This document shows positions 43,566 to 52,115 of a stretch of 63,730 nucleotides of DNA, in pieces. Origin of the DNA: an uncultured Pseudomonadota bacterium (GTDB taxonomy: Bacteria; Myxococcota_A; UBA796; GCA-2862545); NCBI GenBank assembly GCA_903861005.1, contig CAIOSP010000060.1:1-63730 (forward strand), written 5' to 3'. The notes beneath the pieces are model-generated. The model saw nothing but the letters and a program-made list of their open reading frames with translations. It was not told where the DNA came from and searched no databases. The position numbers and the translations under genes were made by a program. The stretch's first letter is position 1; each line of letters starts with the position of its first letter.

Positions 43566-44924
43566 ATGCGCGACCCTGACGCCGGTATCCTCGCCTCCGA
43601 GCTCCGACACGTCGTCGGATGCCTTCAGCGCCTGATCGGGGCGCCGCTCCATGACGCGTGGATGTCGTCGACCGGCCAAGTGGTGCTGGCGGTGGGCCAT
43701 GATCTGGTGCTGATCGAGCACGATCCCGTGCCTAGACTCCACACGATCGCCGGGCGTCCCCGCAACCCCGCCAACGCGTTCAGCTTCCAGGGCCTGCTCC
43801 GCGCGCGCGTCGAAGGCCCGCTCTCCGCGCTCCGTACGGTCAACGACGATCGCGTGGTGGAGCTGGTGTTCGGTGCGCACACGCTGCACGCGCGCCTGTT
43901 CGGGAAGGGCGGCGGGATCTGGCTGTTGGAGGGCGACCGGGTGATCGGGAGCGCAGGCGGCCCGGCCCCAGAGGCGCTCCCTCCCCTGCCCGCTGGCTCG
44001 CCGCGCGCGACTCCGCCTCGCTTCGCGCCGATGGAAGGCGACTGGGACCGGGCCGCGCGAGATTTCCTGGGTCCGATCGCGGCGCGGGTGGCGTTGGACG
44101 GCGCGCGCCGGCGCGTTCGGGTGCACCTGGGGACGCTGCTCGCCCGGGAGCGACGCCTAGTCGCCAACCTGTCTGGGGATCTGGCGCGGGCGGACCGGTC
44201 CGACGAGCTCCGCGCCTCGGCGGACGCGCTCGCGGCGACGCTGCACACCATCCCTCGCGGCGCGCGCGCGGTGGACGTGCCGGACCTGTCAGATCCCGAG
44301 CGCACGCTCCACATCGAGTTGGACCCGTCGAAGCCGGCCTCGGCGACTATGGGCCGACTCTACGACAAGGCGGGGCGTCTGGACCGCGCCTCGGGCGGCA
44401 TCTTGGAGCGACTAGACGCGGCCGAGCGCAAGGTCGCGGCCCTCGATGAGGCCCGCGGTAGTCTGGACACCGCGGACCAAGACGCGCTCGCGATAATCTT
44501 GGCGCGCTGGCCCCTCCCCCAGCCCAAGCCCAAGCAGGACGCGCCCGCCGCGCCCTTTCGTACCTGGACGGGACCGCACGGGCAGGTCGTGTTCGTCGGG
44601 CGCAACGACAAGGGGAACCACGCGCTGGTCTTTCGCCACTCGCGCGGGCGGGACTGGTGGCTGCACGTCCGCGATCGTCCAGGCGCGCACGTGGTGCTGC
44701 CCATGGCGAACTCCGGTTCGGCCCCGTCGCTCGAGCAGCTGCTGGTCGCGGCGCAGATCGCGCTGGCGGCGTCTGGCGCCAAGCCCGGCGAGGCCTACGA
44801 CGTGGTGTACGCGCGCGTGGCCGATCTGCGCCCGATCAAGAGTGCGCCCGGCAAGGTGCTGGTGCGCGACGAGCGCGTGCTGCACGTGCGGCGCGAGTCG
44901 CTGCAAGGCTGGACGATCACCTAG
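43566..44924 (+). CDS. rqcH: Rqc2-type ribosome quality control factor (NFACT protein)
   Basis: 452 aa from the ATG at 43566. NFACT-N domain in the first 180 residues with the Asp95-Arg96 pair in VNDDRVVEL, corresponding to the DR motif that bacterial RqcH needs to recruit tRNA-Ala for C-terminal alanine tailing of stalled chains on 50S subunits. A helical middle follows, then NFACT-R near 330-435 (VVFVGRNDKGNHALVFRH, DWWLHVRDRPGAHVVLP). It is about 100 residues shorter than the Bacillus protein, mainly in the coiled-coil middle. Convergent with the FHA gene. Confidence 0.85.
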   Translation: MRDPDAGILASELRHVVGCLQRLIGAPLHDAWMSSTGQVVLAVGHDLVLIEHDPVPRLHTIAGRPRNPANAFSFQGLLRARVEGPLSALRTVNDDRVVELVFGAHTLHARLFGKGGGIWLLEGDRVIGSAGGPAPEALPPLPAGSPRATPPRFAPMEGDWDRAARDFLGPIAARVALDGARRRVRVHLGTLLARERRLVANLSGDLARADRSDELRASADALAATLHTIPRGARAVDVPDLSDPERTLHIELDPSKPASATMGRLYDKAGRLDRASGGILERLDAAERKVAALDEARGSLDTADQDALAIILARWPLPQPKPKQDAPAAPFRTWTGPHGQVVFVGRNDKGNHALVFRHSRGRDWWLHVRDRPGAHVVLPMANSGSAPSLEQLLVAAQIALAASGAKPGEAYDVVYARVADLRPIKSAPGKVLVRDERVLHVRRESLQGWTIT

Positions 44925-44934
44925 CGACAGATCG

Positions 44935-45645
44935 CTACGCGGGCCCGATCAGCAGCTTCATCACGGTCTTGCCGACGCCCAGCGTGTCGCCGGCATGCAG
45001 GCGCGCCACCTGGACGCGCCGACCGTTGTGGTAGGTGCCGTTGGTGCTGCCCAGATCGCGCAGGAACAGCATGGAGGCGCCGAACACCTCGACGTAGGCG
45101 TGCCGACGGCTGACCTCAGCGTCGGACAGCGGGACCTCGCCCTGGCCACGACCGATCGCGAGCGAGCCCCGCGGGAACGGGTACTCCTTGCCCTTGTCCG
45201 GACCCGCGAGCACCTTGACGCGAGCCTCAAAGCCCGCGGGGATCCGGAGGGTCTGGGCCAGGCCGTCGCTGTGGTCCGAAGAACCCGAGAGCTCCTCGTC
45301 CAAAAGCCACGCGACGCCGTCTTCGGCGTTGGCGGAGGGCTCCACCTCGTCCTCGTTGCCGAAGAGCAGGAGCTTGGTGGTGCCCACCACGATCTCGCTG
45401 CCGGGGCGCAGGACCACATCCTGGATGCGACGGCCGTCGACCATGGTGCCGTTGGTGCTGCCCAGGTCCTGCAGGACGAAGTGCCCGTTGCGGAACACCA
45501 CCCGGCAATGCGCGCCGCTGACCAGCACGTCGTCGAGGCGCACGTCCCCGCGCACGCGGCCGATCAGCAGGGGCTGATCTTCACGGAGCGGGATGGTGAG
45601 GCCCTGCTTGGGGCCGCCGACGACTCGAAGGAAGGCTCTGGCCAA
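44935..45645 (-). CDS. protein with two FHA domains
   Basis: 236 aa from a TTG at 45645, directly after the mvaB stop. FHA 1 (about residues 18-98: LIGRVRGDVRLDD, SGAHCRVVF, DLGSTNGTMVDG) and FHA 2 (about 145-230: AIGRGQGEVPLSD, VSRRHAYVEV, DLGSTNGTYHNG) both keep the Gly-Arg, Ser-x-x-His and Asn-Gly phosphothreonine-binding residues. The linker is acidic. No kinase, phosphatase or secretion domain, so probably a soluble adaptor reading Ser/Thr phosphorylation. The TTG start lacks a strong ribosome-binding site, suggesting coupling to mvaB. Confidence 0.9.
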   Translation of the reverse strand: MARAFLRVVGGPKQGLTIPLREDQPLLIGRVRGDVRLDDVLVSGAHCRVVFRNGHFVLQDLGSTNGTMVDGRRIQDVVLRPGSEIVVGTTKLLLFGNEDEVEPSANAEDGVAWLLDEELSGSSDHSDGLAQTLRIPAGFEARVKVLAGPDKGKEYPFPRGSLAIGRGQGEVPLSDAEVSRRHAYVEVFGASMLFLRDLGSTNGTYHNGRRVQVARLHAGDTLGVGKTVMKLLIGPA

Positions 45646-46566
45646 CTACGCGCTCTTGCGTGCGGGGACAGCTGCGCCGAGGGTGGCGCGGTGCACACGC
45701 CCTGGTAGCTCGCGCCCGAGCAGGCGCGCCATCTCGTGCCCGGCGATCGCCAGACGATCGAGGTCTACGCCAGTCTCTACGCCAAGCCCGCGGAACAGGT
45801 AGACGAGGTCCTCAGTGGCCGCGTTGCCCGCCGCACCTGGCGCGTAGGGGCAGCCGCCGATGCCCGCCACGGAGCCGTCGAACCGACGGATACCCGCGTT
45901 GAAGGCCGCGTAGACGTTGGCCGCGGCCATGCCGTGGGTGTCGTGGGTGTGCAGCGCGAGCCGCTCAATCGGAGCGCCGGAGTCCACCAGCAGCTTGACC
46001 AGCGCGGTCACCTGACCAGGCGTGCCGATCCCGGTGGTGTCGCCGAGCGCGACCTCTTGCGCGCCCACGTCGAGCATGGTCAGCACCAGATCGCGCACCT
46101 TCTCAGGTGCGACGTAGCCCTCGTAGGGGCAGCCGAAGACGGTGGAGACATAGGCGCGGACCGACATCCCCTCGTCGAGCGCGGTGCCCATGACGCGGCG
46201 GAGGTCGGCGACGCTCTCGCGCACCGTGCGGTTCACGTTCTTCGCGTTGTGCGTCTCGCTTGAGGACAGGAACGTGCAGATGTGACGGATGCCCGATGAG
46301 AAGGCGCGATCCAGGCCCACCGGGTTGGGGACGAGCGCCCAGAAGCGCGCGCCGGTGTCGGTGGGGAGCGCGGCCACCACGTCCGCAGCGTCCGCGAGCG
46401 CAGGGATGCGATCGGCGCGGACGAACGAGGTGACCTCGATGTCCGTCAGCCCCGCAGCCAACAGGCGATGCAGGTGCGCGATCTTGTCGGCCGTAGGGAC
46501 GACGATCGGCTCGTTTTGCAGGCCGTCTCGCATGGAGACTTCGAAGAGGCTGACCCGGTCCGTCAT
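45646..46566 (-). CDS. mvaB: hydroxymethylglutaryl-CoA lyase
   Basis: 306 aa. Cleaves HMG-CoA to acetoacetate and acetyl-CoA, the last step of leucine breakdown. TIM-barrel motifs: EVSMRDGLQNE near the N-terminus, GDTTGIGTPG, HTHDTHGMA (metal-binding His residues) and the signature GIGGCPYAPGAAGNAATED containing the catalytic Cys. GAGGAG precedes the ATG. It heads an operon with the FHA gene. No other leucine-catabolism gene is in the window. Confidence 0.93.
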   Translation of the reverse strand: MTDRVSLFEVSMRDGLQNEPIVVPTADKIAHLHRLLAAGLTDIEVTSFVRADRIPALADAADVVAALPTDTGARFWALVPNPVGLDRAFSSGIRHICTFLSSSETHNAKNVNRTVRESVADLRRVMGTALDEGMSVRAYVSTVFGCPYEGYVAPEKVRDLVLTMLDVGAQEVALGDTTGIGTPGQVTALVKLLVDSGAPIERLALHTHDTHGMAAANVYAAFNAGIRRFDGSVAGIGGCPYAPGAAGNAATEDLVYLFRGLGVETGVDLDRLAIAGHEMARLLGRELPGRVHRATLGAAVPARKSA

Positions 46567-46585
46567 GGACGCTCCTCACCCCCGG

Positions 46586-46613
46586 ATTGTATCGCATGCG
46601 ACGGCGTTGTCAC
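46586..46613 (-). promoter_or_regulatory. mvaB promoter
   Basis: GTGACA (46608-46613), 16-nt spacer, TACAAT (46586-46591) on the minus strand, 20 bp before the mvaB ATG: five of six and five of six matches to the sigma-70 consensus, the best promoter-like pair in the window. Confidence 0.6.
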
Positions 46614-46781
46614 GCTTCATCCACTCGGCATGCAATGGCGTTCCTGCTGGTGGATTCCAGCCTACCGGCTGGCATGGCGAATCCGTTCTCGTGCACAGCG
46701 ATTTCTTACCACCTGGAAAGCACATTGCCCCGTCGACGACGAGGCCCGGCGTGTACAGGAAGGCGGCCTGGAGACGCGGTC

Positions 46782-47834
46782 ATGATGTTTCGGCAGCTCT
46801 ACGACGCGGCGAGCAGCACCTACACGTACCTGCTCGCGGATCCGACGACGCGGGAGGCGGTGCTCATCGATCCGGTCTTTGAGCAGCACGCGCGGGACGC
46901 GTCCCTGCTGCGCGAGCTTGGACTCACCCTGCTCGCCTCGGTGGACACGCACTGCCACGCCGATCACGTCACCGGCGCGTGGCTCATGCACGCCGCGCTC
47001 GGCAGTCGCATCGGGTTGTCCCCGGCGTATGGTGCCGCGAACGTCGACCTTCCGCTGGCGCACGGCGACCTGATCCGGTTCGGTTCGCACGCGCTGCGCG
47101 TGGCCACCACACCAGGCCACACCGACGGCTGCCTCACGTACGTCCTCGACGACGGCGTCATGGCGTTCACCGGCGACGCGCTGCTGATCCGCGCGGCCGG
47201 CCGCACCGACTTCCAGCACGGGGATCCAGCCAGACTCTACCAGTCGATCCAGCAGCAGATCTTCACGCTGCGCGACACCTGCCAGGTGTGGCCCGCGCAC
47301 GACTACGAGGGCCGAACCTGCAGCTCGGTCGGCGAGGAGAAGGCGTTCAACCCGCGCATCGGCGGTGGCGCCAAGGTCGAGGACTTCGTCGGCTACATGC
47401 GCAACATGGCCCTTCCCCACCCCAAGCAGATCGACATCGCGCTGCCTGCGAACATGCGGTCCGGCTGCCCCGAGGACGGACAGTACCCGCACAAGATCAC
47501 CTGGGGCCCGGTCACCCGCTCCTACGCGGGCGTGCCCGAGATCGACCCGACGTGGGTCGCCACCCACCGCGACGCGCTGACGCTGATCGACGTGCGAAGC
47601 CCCGACGAGCTGCACGGGGAGCTCAGCTCGCTGTTCGACGCCCGAAACATCCCGCTCGACGCCCTGCGCGACCGCCTCGGCGAGATCGCGGACGACCGCC
47701 CGATCGTCACCGTCTGCCAGACCGGGAAGCGCTCCGCGATGGCCGCCCAGATCTTGACCAAGGCCGGCCGCTCACGCGTCGCCAACGCCGCAGGCGGCAT
47801 GGTCCGCTGGCGCGCGCTGGGCCTCCCCTCCTGA
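46782..47834 (+). CDS. persulfide dioxygenase-rhodanese fusion (ETHE1-like)
   Basis: 350 aa from the ATG at 46782. N-terminal metallo-beta-lactamase fold with THCHADH (His57, His59, Asp61, His62), His113 and Asp132; the iron ligands of ETHE1 correspond to His57, His113 and Asp132. RTDFQHGDPARLYQSI and PAHDYEGR match the glutathione-binding region. The C-terminal rhodanese domain (about 255-350) has the active loop VCQTGKRS (Cys312). It oxidises glutathione persulfide to sulfite and may make thiosulfate. Possible alternative upstream starts lack support. Confidence 0.92.
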   Translation: MMFRQLYDAASSTYTYLLADPTTREAVLIDPVFEQHARDASLLRELGLTLLASVDTHCHADHVTGAWLMHAALGSRIGLSPAYGAANVDLPLAHGDLIRFGSHALRVATTPGHTDGCLTYVLDDGVMAFTGDALLIRAAGRTDFQHGDPARLYQSIQQQIFTLRDTCQVWPAHDYEGRTCSSVGEEKAFNPRIGGGAKVEDFVGYMRNMALPHPKQIDIALPANMRSGCPEDGQYPHKITWGPVTRSYAGVPEIDPTWVATHRDALTLIDVRSPDELHGELSSLFDARNIPLDALRDRLGEIADDRPIVTVCQTGKRSAMAAQILTKAGRSRVANAAGGMVRWRALGLPS

Positions 47835-47873
47835 ACCTCTCGACGCTCGCCACACGGCCCTCCTGGAGCCCCG

Positions 47874-49073
47874 ATGCCTGACTCACTCCCCACGGCTGGA
47901 CAGCTCGAAGAGGTGCTGGAAAAAGCACCCCGACGCGCGCGCCGACGCCGCTGGATCATCGGGCTAGGCATCGCGACCACGCTGGTGGTTGGACTGGGCG
48001 TCACGATTTGGTCGCTCACGCGCGGCGGTGCCCCCGTCTGGCGCACAGAGCCCGCCACCATCGAGGACCTGTCGGTGCGGATCACCGCCGTGGGCACCAT
48101 CGCCCCGCGTCTGGTGGTGGACGTGGGCTCCGAGCAGTCCGGCGTCGTGTCTGAAGTGTTCGTCGACGCGAACGATCCGGTCACCAAAGGCCAGGCGCTG
48201 GCCGAGCTGGACCAGCGCGTCCTGTCCCTGCAGGACCGCGAAGCGCACGCTCAGATGGCGTCGCTGGTGGCGTCGCTGGAGCAGACCAAGACCGCGGTGG
48301 CCGCGGCTGAGCTGGACTGGTCGCGCACACAGGCGCTCGACCGCGCGGGCGCGCTGGCCCCGGCAGACCGCGACCGGGTGTCCCAGGCGCTGGACAACGC
48401 CCGCGGCGCCAAGTCCGCCGCCGAGGCACAGCTGTCTGCGGCCCGCGCGCGGCTCGACATGACGAACACCAACCTGAAGAAGGCCGTGATCCGCTCGCCG
48501 ATCGACGGCGTGGTGCTGGTACGGAACATCGACCCGGGCCAGTCGGTCGTGGCGTCGTTTCAGGCGGTGACGCTGTTCCAGGTGGCGCAGGGCTTGGAGG
48601 ACCTGGAGGTCGACGTCGACATCGACGAGGCGGACGTGCCGCGTGTGGCGCCCGGTCAGACCGCGACCTTCACGGTGCCTGCCTGGCCCGATCGCGAGTT
48701 CACCGCGGAGGTGTCCAAGCTGCACCTGGCCCCCCAGACGACCAGCGGCGTGGTCACCTACCGGGCGGAGCTGCTCGCCAAGAACATCGACGGCGCGCTG
48801 CGCGTGGGCATGACCGCCACCGCCCGCATCGAGGCCGCGCGCACGCCAGGCGCCCTCACCGTCCCGCTCTCGGCGCTCCGCTGGGCACCGACCGTGCTCC
48901 CGGAGGACCTGGCGCCGACCGCCGCTGGGCAGGGCCGGGTTTGGGTGCTCGAGGGCGAGACGCCCAAGCCCGTGCTGGTGACGCTGGGCCCGTCGGACGG
49001 GCTCCGTCAGGCGGTGACCGGCATGCTCAAGGACACGGACCTGCTCGTCGTGGGCCAGGACGAGGCGAAGTGA
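47874..49073 (+). CDS. MacA/HlyD-type periplasmic adaptor subunit
   Basis: 399 aa. One N-terminal membrane helix (about 27-48) after a very basic RRARRRRW patch, then the biotinyl-lipoyl half-motifs, a coiled-coil hairpin (about 120-205, rich in Ala, Gln, Glu) and IRSPIDGVVLVRNIDPGQSV, followed by beta-barrel and membrane-proximal domains. It would bridge the inner-membrane transporter encoded next to an outer-membrane channel not present here. Its stop overlaps the GTG of the ATPase gene. Confidence 0.9.
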   Translation: MPDSLPTAGQLEEVLEKAPRRARRRRWIIGLGIATTLVVGLGVTIWSLTRGGAPVWRTEPATIEDLSVRITAVGTIAPRLVVDVGSEQSGVVSEVFVDANDPVTKGQALAELDQRVLSLQDREAHAQMASLVASLEQTKTAVAAAELDWSRTQALDRAGALAPADRDRVSQALDNARGAKSAAEAQLSAARARLDMTNTNLKKAVIRSPIDGVVLVRNIDPGQSVVASFQAVTLFQVAQGLEDLEVDVDIDEADVPRVAPGQTATFTVPAWPDREFTAEVSKLHLAPQTTSGVVTYRAELLAKNIDGALRVGMTATARIEAARTPGALTVPLSALRWAPTVLPEDLAPTAAGQGRVWVLEGETPKPVLVTLGPSDGLRQAVTGMLKDTDLLVVGQDEAK

Positions 49074-49774
49074 CCGAAGCCCCGCCATTCGTGCTGTCGC
49101 TGCGCTCCGTCCACCGCGAGTACGGAGACGGCGACGCGACCGTGAAGGCGCTCGACGGCGTGAGCCTGGACATCCGGCAGGGCGAGTTCGTCGCGTTCAT
49201 GGGGCCGTCCGGCTCGGGCAAGTCCACCTGCCTCAACGTGCTGGGCTGCTTGGACCCGCCGACCGCCGGCACCTACACGTTCCTGGGCCGCGACGTCAGC
49301 AAGCTCAACGCGGAGCAGCGCGCGCTGCTTCGCCGGCACTGGCTGGGCTTCGTGTTCCAGTCGTTCAACCTGCTGCCGCGCACGAGCGCGCTGGAGAACG
49401 TGGAGCTGCCGCTGGTCTACCAGGGTGTGGGCGCGAGCGAGCGCACCAAGCGGGCGCGGGAGGCGCTGGCCGTGGTGGGCTTGGCGGCGTGGGCGCACCA
49501 CCTGCCCAACGAACTCTCCGGCGGTCAGCAGCAGCGTGTCGCGATGGCGCGCGCGATCGTGGCGCAGCCCGCCGTGCTGTTCGCGGACGAGCCGACTGGG
49601 AACCTCGACACGACCAAGAGCCATGAGATCGCCAAGCTGCTGAGCGACCTGAACCAGACGCGCGCCCTGACGATCGTGATGGTCACCCACGAGGAGGAGA
49701 TGGCGACCTACGCGTCGCGCATCGTCCGCTTCCGTGACGGGCGCATCGAGCGCGACGAGGCGCGAACCCCATGA
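49070..49774 (+). CDS. MacB/LolD-type ABC transporter ATPase
   Basis: 234 aa from a GTG at 49070. Walker A GPSGSGKST, Q-loop in GFVFQSFNLLPR, signature LSGGQQQRVAMARA, Walker B VLFADEPTGNLD and the H-loop VTHEEEMA are complete. Four-bp overlaps with adaptor and permease genes make the three a coupled unit. Unlike E. coli MacB, ATPase and permease are separate polypeptides. Confidence 0.95.
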   Translation: MTEAPPFVLSLRSVHREYGDGDATVKALDGVSLDIRQGEFVAFMGPSGSGKSTCLNVLGCLDPPTAGTYTFLGRDVSKLNAEQRALLRRHWLGFVFQSFNLLPRTSALENVELPLVYQGVGASERTKRAREALAVVGLAAWAHHLPNELSGGQQQRVAMARAIVAQPAVLFADEPTGNLDTTKSHEIAKLLSDLNQTRALTIVMVTHEEEMATYASRIVRFRDGRIERDEARTP

Positions 49775-50973
49775 TCCTCAACGCCTTCCGGCTCGCGCTT
49801 CGTCAGCTCAACCGAAACCGGGTGCGCACCTTCCTCACCTCGTTGGGCATCCTGATCGGCGTGGCCGCCGTCATCTGCCTCGTGGCGCTGGGGCGAGGCG
49901 CGACCGCGCGCATCCAGGGAGACCTCCAGAGCTTCGGGAACAACCTGCTCTTTGTGGTGCCCGGCACCGAAGGCCCGGGCGGTCGTGGCAGCGCCGCGCC
50001 GCTGCGTGAGGAGGACGGGCAGGCGCTGGCCGCCGCCGTGAATGGGGTGGCCGCGGTCGTCCCGACCACCGCCCGCTCGCTGCGCGCCGTGCGCGGTGAT
50101 CAGAGCTGGCGCACCAACGTGTGGGGCGCGTCGAACGAGTACTTTGACGCCATGAATTGGAAGATCGCGCAGGGGCGCGATTTCATGGAGGGCGAGCTGC
50201 GCGCCGGCGGCGACGTCTGCGTGCTGGGCGCCACTGTCGCCACGGAGCTGTTCGGAGCGCAGTCCCCGATCGGCGAGCACGCGCGCCTGGACCACCTGGA
50301 CTGCCGCGTGATCGCCGTGCTGGGTGCCAAGGGTGAGAATGCGTTCGGACAGGATCAGGACGACCTGGTCGTGGTGCCGCTGCGCACCATGCAGCGCCGG
50401 ATCGCCGGCAACCGCGACATCAGCATGCTCGTCGTGTCCGCGCGCGACGACGCCGACACCGACGCCGTGAAGCGCGACGTTGAGGCGGTGATGCGCCTGC
50501 GTCGTCACATCGGCGGCGGCGCCGAGCCCGACTTCTTCGTGCGCGACATGGCCGAGGTGATGGGCATCCTCAACGGGATCTCCGTGGTGCTCACCGGCTT
50601 CCTGGGCGCCGTAGCGGCGATCAGCCTGCTGGTGGGCGGCATCGGGATCATGAACATCATGATGGTGTCGGTCACCGAGCGCACGCGCGAGATCGGCGTG
50701 CGCTTGGCGATCGGCGCGACCGCGCGCGACGTGCTCACGCAGTTCCTGGTGGAGGCGGTTGTCCTCGCGTGGATCGGCGGGCTCGCGGGCGTGCTCGTGG
50801 GGATCGGCGCCTCGGCGATCGCCGCGGCGGGCTTTGGGCTGCCGCTGATCGTCGACCCGCCGGTGATCGTGCTCTCCTTCGCGGTGTCGGGCGCCATCGG
50901 CATCGCGTTCGGCTTCTTCCCGGCCCGACGGGCGGCGCATCTGGATCCGATCGACGCGCTGCGGCACGAGTAG
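49771..50973 (+). CDS. MacB/FtsX-type ABC transporter permease
   Basis: 400 aa. TM1 (about 20-42, RTFLTSLGILIGVAAVICL), a periplasmic MacB-type domain of about 220 residues (MNWKIAQGRDFMEGE, VCVLGATVATELFG), then three C-terminal helices with IGIMNIMMVSVTERTREIGVRLAIGA and the final PARRAAHLDPIDALRHE typical of the family. It transmits ATPase motion to the periplasm to drive export of lipoproteins, peptides or small molecules; the substrate is unknown. Confidence 0.93.
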   Translation: MILNAFRLALRQLNRNRVRTFLTSLGILIGVAAVICLVALGRGATARIQGDLQSFGNNLLFVVPGTEGPGGRGSAAPLREEDGQALAAAVNGVAAVVPTTARSLRAVRGDQSWRTNVWGASNEYFDAMNWKIAQGRDFMEGELRAGGDVCVLGATVATELFGAQSPIGEHARLDHLDCRVIAVLGAKGENAFGQDQDDLVVVPLRTMQRRIAGNRDISMLVVSARDDADTDAVKRDVEAVMRLRRHIGGGAEPDFFVRDMAEVMGILNGISVVLTGFLGAVAAISLLVGGIGIMNIMMVSVTERTREIGVRLAIGATARDVLTQFLVEAVVLAWIGGLAGVLVGIGASAIAAAGFGLPLIVDPPVIVLSFAVSGAIGIAFGFFPARRAAHLDPIDALRHE

Positions 50974-50996
50974 GTCCCGGTCGGATACAGCGCCGC

Positions 50997-51470
50997 ATGC
51001 GAATCTGGATCGACGCCGACGCCTGCCCCGTGGCCGTTCGCGAGATCGTGTTCCGAGCCAGCCGAAAGCGTCGGCTGCCGGTCACGCTCGTGTCCGACCG
51101 CCTGCAACCCACGCCCAACCTGTCCTGGATCACCAGCGTGCAGGTGAAGGGAGGCATGGACGCGGCCGACGACTACATCGTGGAGCACGCGGATCCGACC
51201 GACCTGGTGATCACCCACGACATCCCGCTGGCGGCGCAGGTCCTCGCGAAGGGGGCCGCAGTCCTTGGGATCCGGGGTGACACGTTCAACGCCTCCACCA
51301 TCGCCGAGCGCTTGGCCGCGCGCGACTTCATGACCGAGGTCCGGGCGATGGGCATCCAGACCGGCGGCCCGCCGCCGTACGATGACCGTGCGCGCGCCGC
51401 GTTCGCCAATGGGTTTGACCGGTGGCTCGCGACCGCAGAGCGTGCTCGGGGCGAACACAACGGTTCGTGA
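50997..51470 (+). CDS. UPF0178 (YaiI/YqxD) family protein, PIN-like
   Basis: 157 aa from the ATG at 50997. MRIWIDADACPVAVREIVFRA, GMDAADDYIVEHA and DLVITHDIPLA are the diagnostic acidic motifs of the family, which has a PIN-like fold and is suspected to be a nuclease. Function unproven. Same strand as the exporter genes, 23 bp downstream. Confidence 0.93.
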   Translation: MRIWIDADACPVAVREIVFRASRKRRLPVTLVSDRLQPTPNLSWITSVQVKGGMDAADDYIVEHADPTDLVITHDIPLAAQVLAKGAAVLGIRGDTFNASTIAERLAARDFMTEVRAMGIQTGGPPPYDDRARAAFANGFDRWLATAERARGEHNGS

Positions 51471-51496
51471 AGAAACCGTCCGACGCCCGCTAGGCC

Positions 51497-51512
51497 CGCG
51501 AACGCGCGGGTA
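51497..51512 (+). terminator. hairpin between the UPF0178 gene and the CxxCH lipoprotein gene
   Basis: CCCGCG/CGCGGG with a 4-nt loop in the 63-bp spacer; no T-run. A weak terminator at most. Confidence 0.25.
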
Positions 51513-51533
51513 GTAGCGCGATCGGAGGTGTGG

Positions 51534-52064
51534 ATGAGGACTGTATTTTTTGGCGCGCTGCTGTGTCTTGGCGCGTGTGCTCAGGGCGTGACGGACACGG
51601 GCGACACCGACGGGACCGCCGACACCGACACCAACTTGGCGGGCGTCGACACCGACCTGCTCGGCGAGTGCGACACCACCAACGAGGACTGCGCCCCCGG
51701 CGTGCGTGGCTGCGGCGGCCAGGGCAGCACCATGCTCCCCGGCGCCGACTGCTTGGCCTGCCACGGCTCGACCGGGTTCGCCCCCGAGTGGACCGCCGCG
51801 GGCACGATCTTTACGGACGCGTCGGGCCTGCGCCCCGCCAAGAACGTGACAGTCACGATCACCGACAAGACCGGCAAGGTCGCCGCCGTGAACTCCAACT
51901 CGGCTGGCAACTTCTACACGACCAAGTCGCTCACCTTCCCGATCACGGTCGAGATCGAGAAGAACGGTGTGAAGAAGCAGATGGCCTCCGCCGTGGACAG
52001 CGGCGGCTGCAACGCCTGCCACTCGTGCAGCGGCGAAGCGGGCGGCAAGCTCTACGCGCCCTGA
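51534..52064 (+). CDS. small lipoprotein with two CxxCH motifs
   Basis: 176 aa from the ATG at 51534 (GGAGG at 51524-51528); an in-frame GTG six bases earlier overlaps the ribosome-binding site. Signal peptide and lipobox FGALLCLGAC. After a Thr/Asp-rich linker comes CLACH (about residue 78), then an Ig-like or carboxypeptidase-regulatory beta-sandwich (AGTIFTDASG, VTVTITDKTGKV, SAGNFYTTK), and near the C-terminus CNACHSC. CxxCH pairs suggest covalent haem c, but no distal Met or His ligand is obvious, so metal binding is an alternative. Confidence 0.75.
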   Translation: MRTVFFGALLCLGACAQGVTDTGDTDGTADTDTNLAGVDTDLLGECDTTNEDCAPGVRGCGGQGSTMLPGADCLACHGSTGFAPEWTAAGTIFTDASGLRPAKNVTVTITDKTGKVAAVNSNSAGNFYTTKSLTFPITVEIEKNGVKKQMASAVDSGGCNACHSCSGEAGGKLYAP

Positions 52065-52079
52065 TCGCGGTGCCTCGGA

Positions 52080-52115
52080 CCGGTCGCGCTACTTCCCTTC
52101 GGGGCGCGCGACCGG
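52080..52115. terminator. inverted repeat between convergent genes
   Basis: CCGGTCGCGC (52080-52089) and GCGCGACCGG (52106-52115) pair over 10 bp around a 16-nt loop. It overlaps the stop of the M23 gene and lies 15 bp after the lipoprotein stop. No T-run; a possible bidirectional terminator. Confidence 0.35.

Noticed and set aside
47874-50973. The MacAB-type exporter as a bacteriocin or defence export system
   Set aside because: No peptide, immunity or peptidase gene is adjacent, and the Tat C39-like protein is 40 kb away and not transporter-fused.
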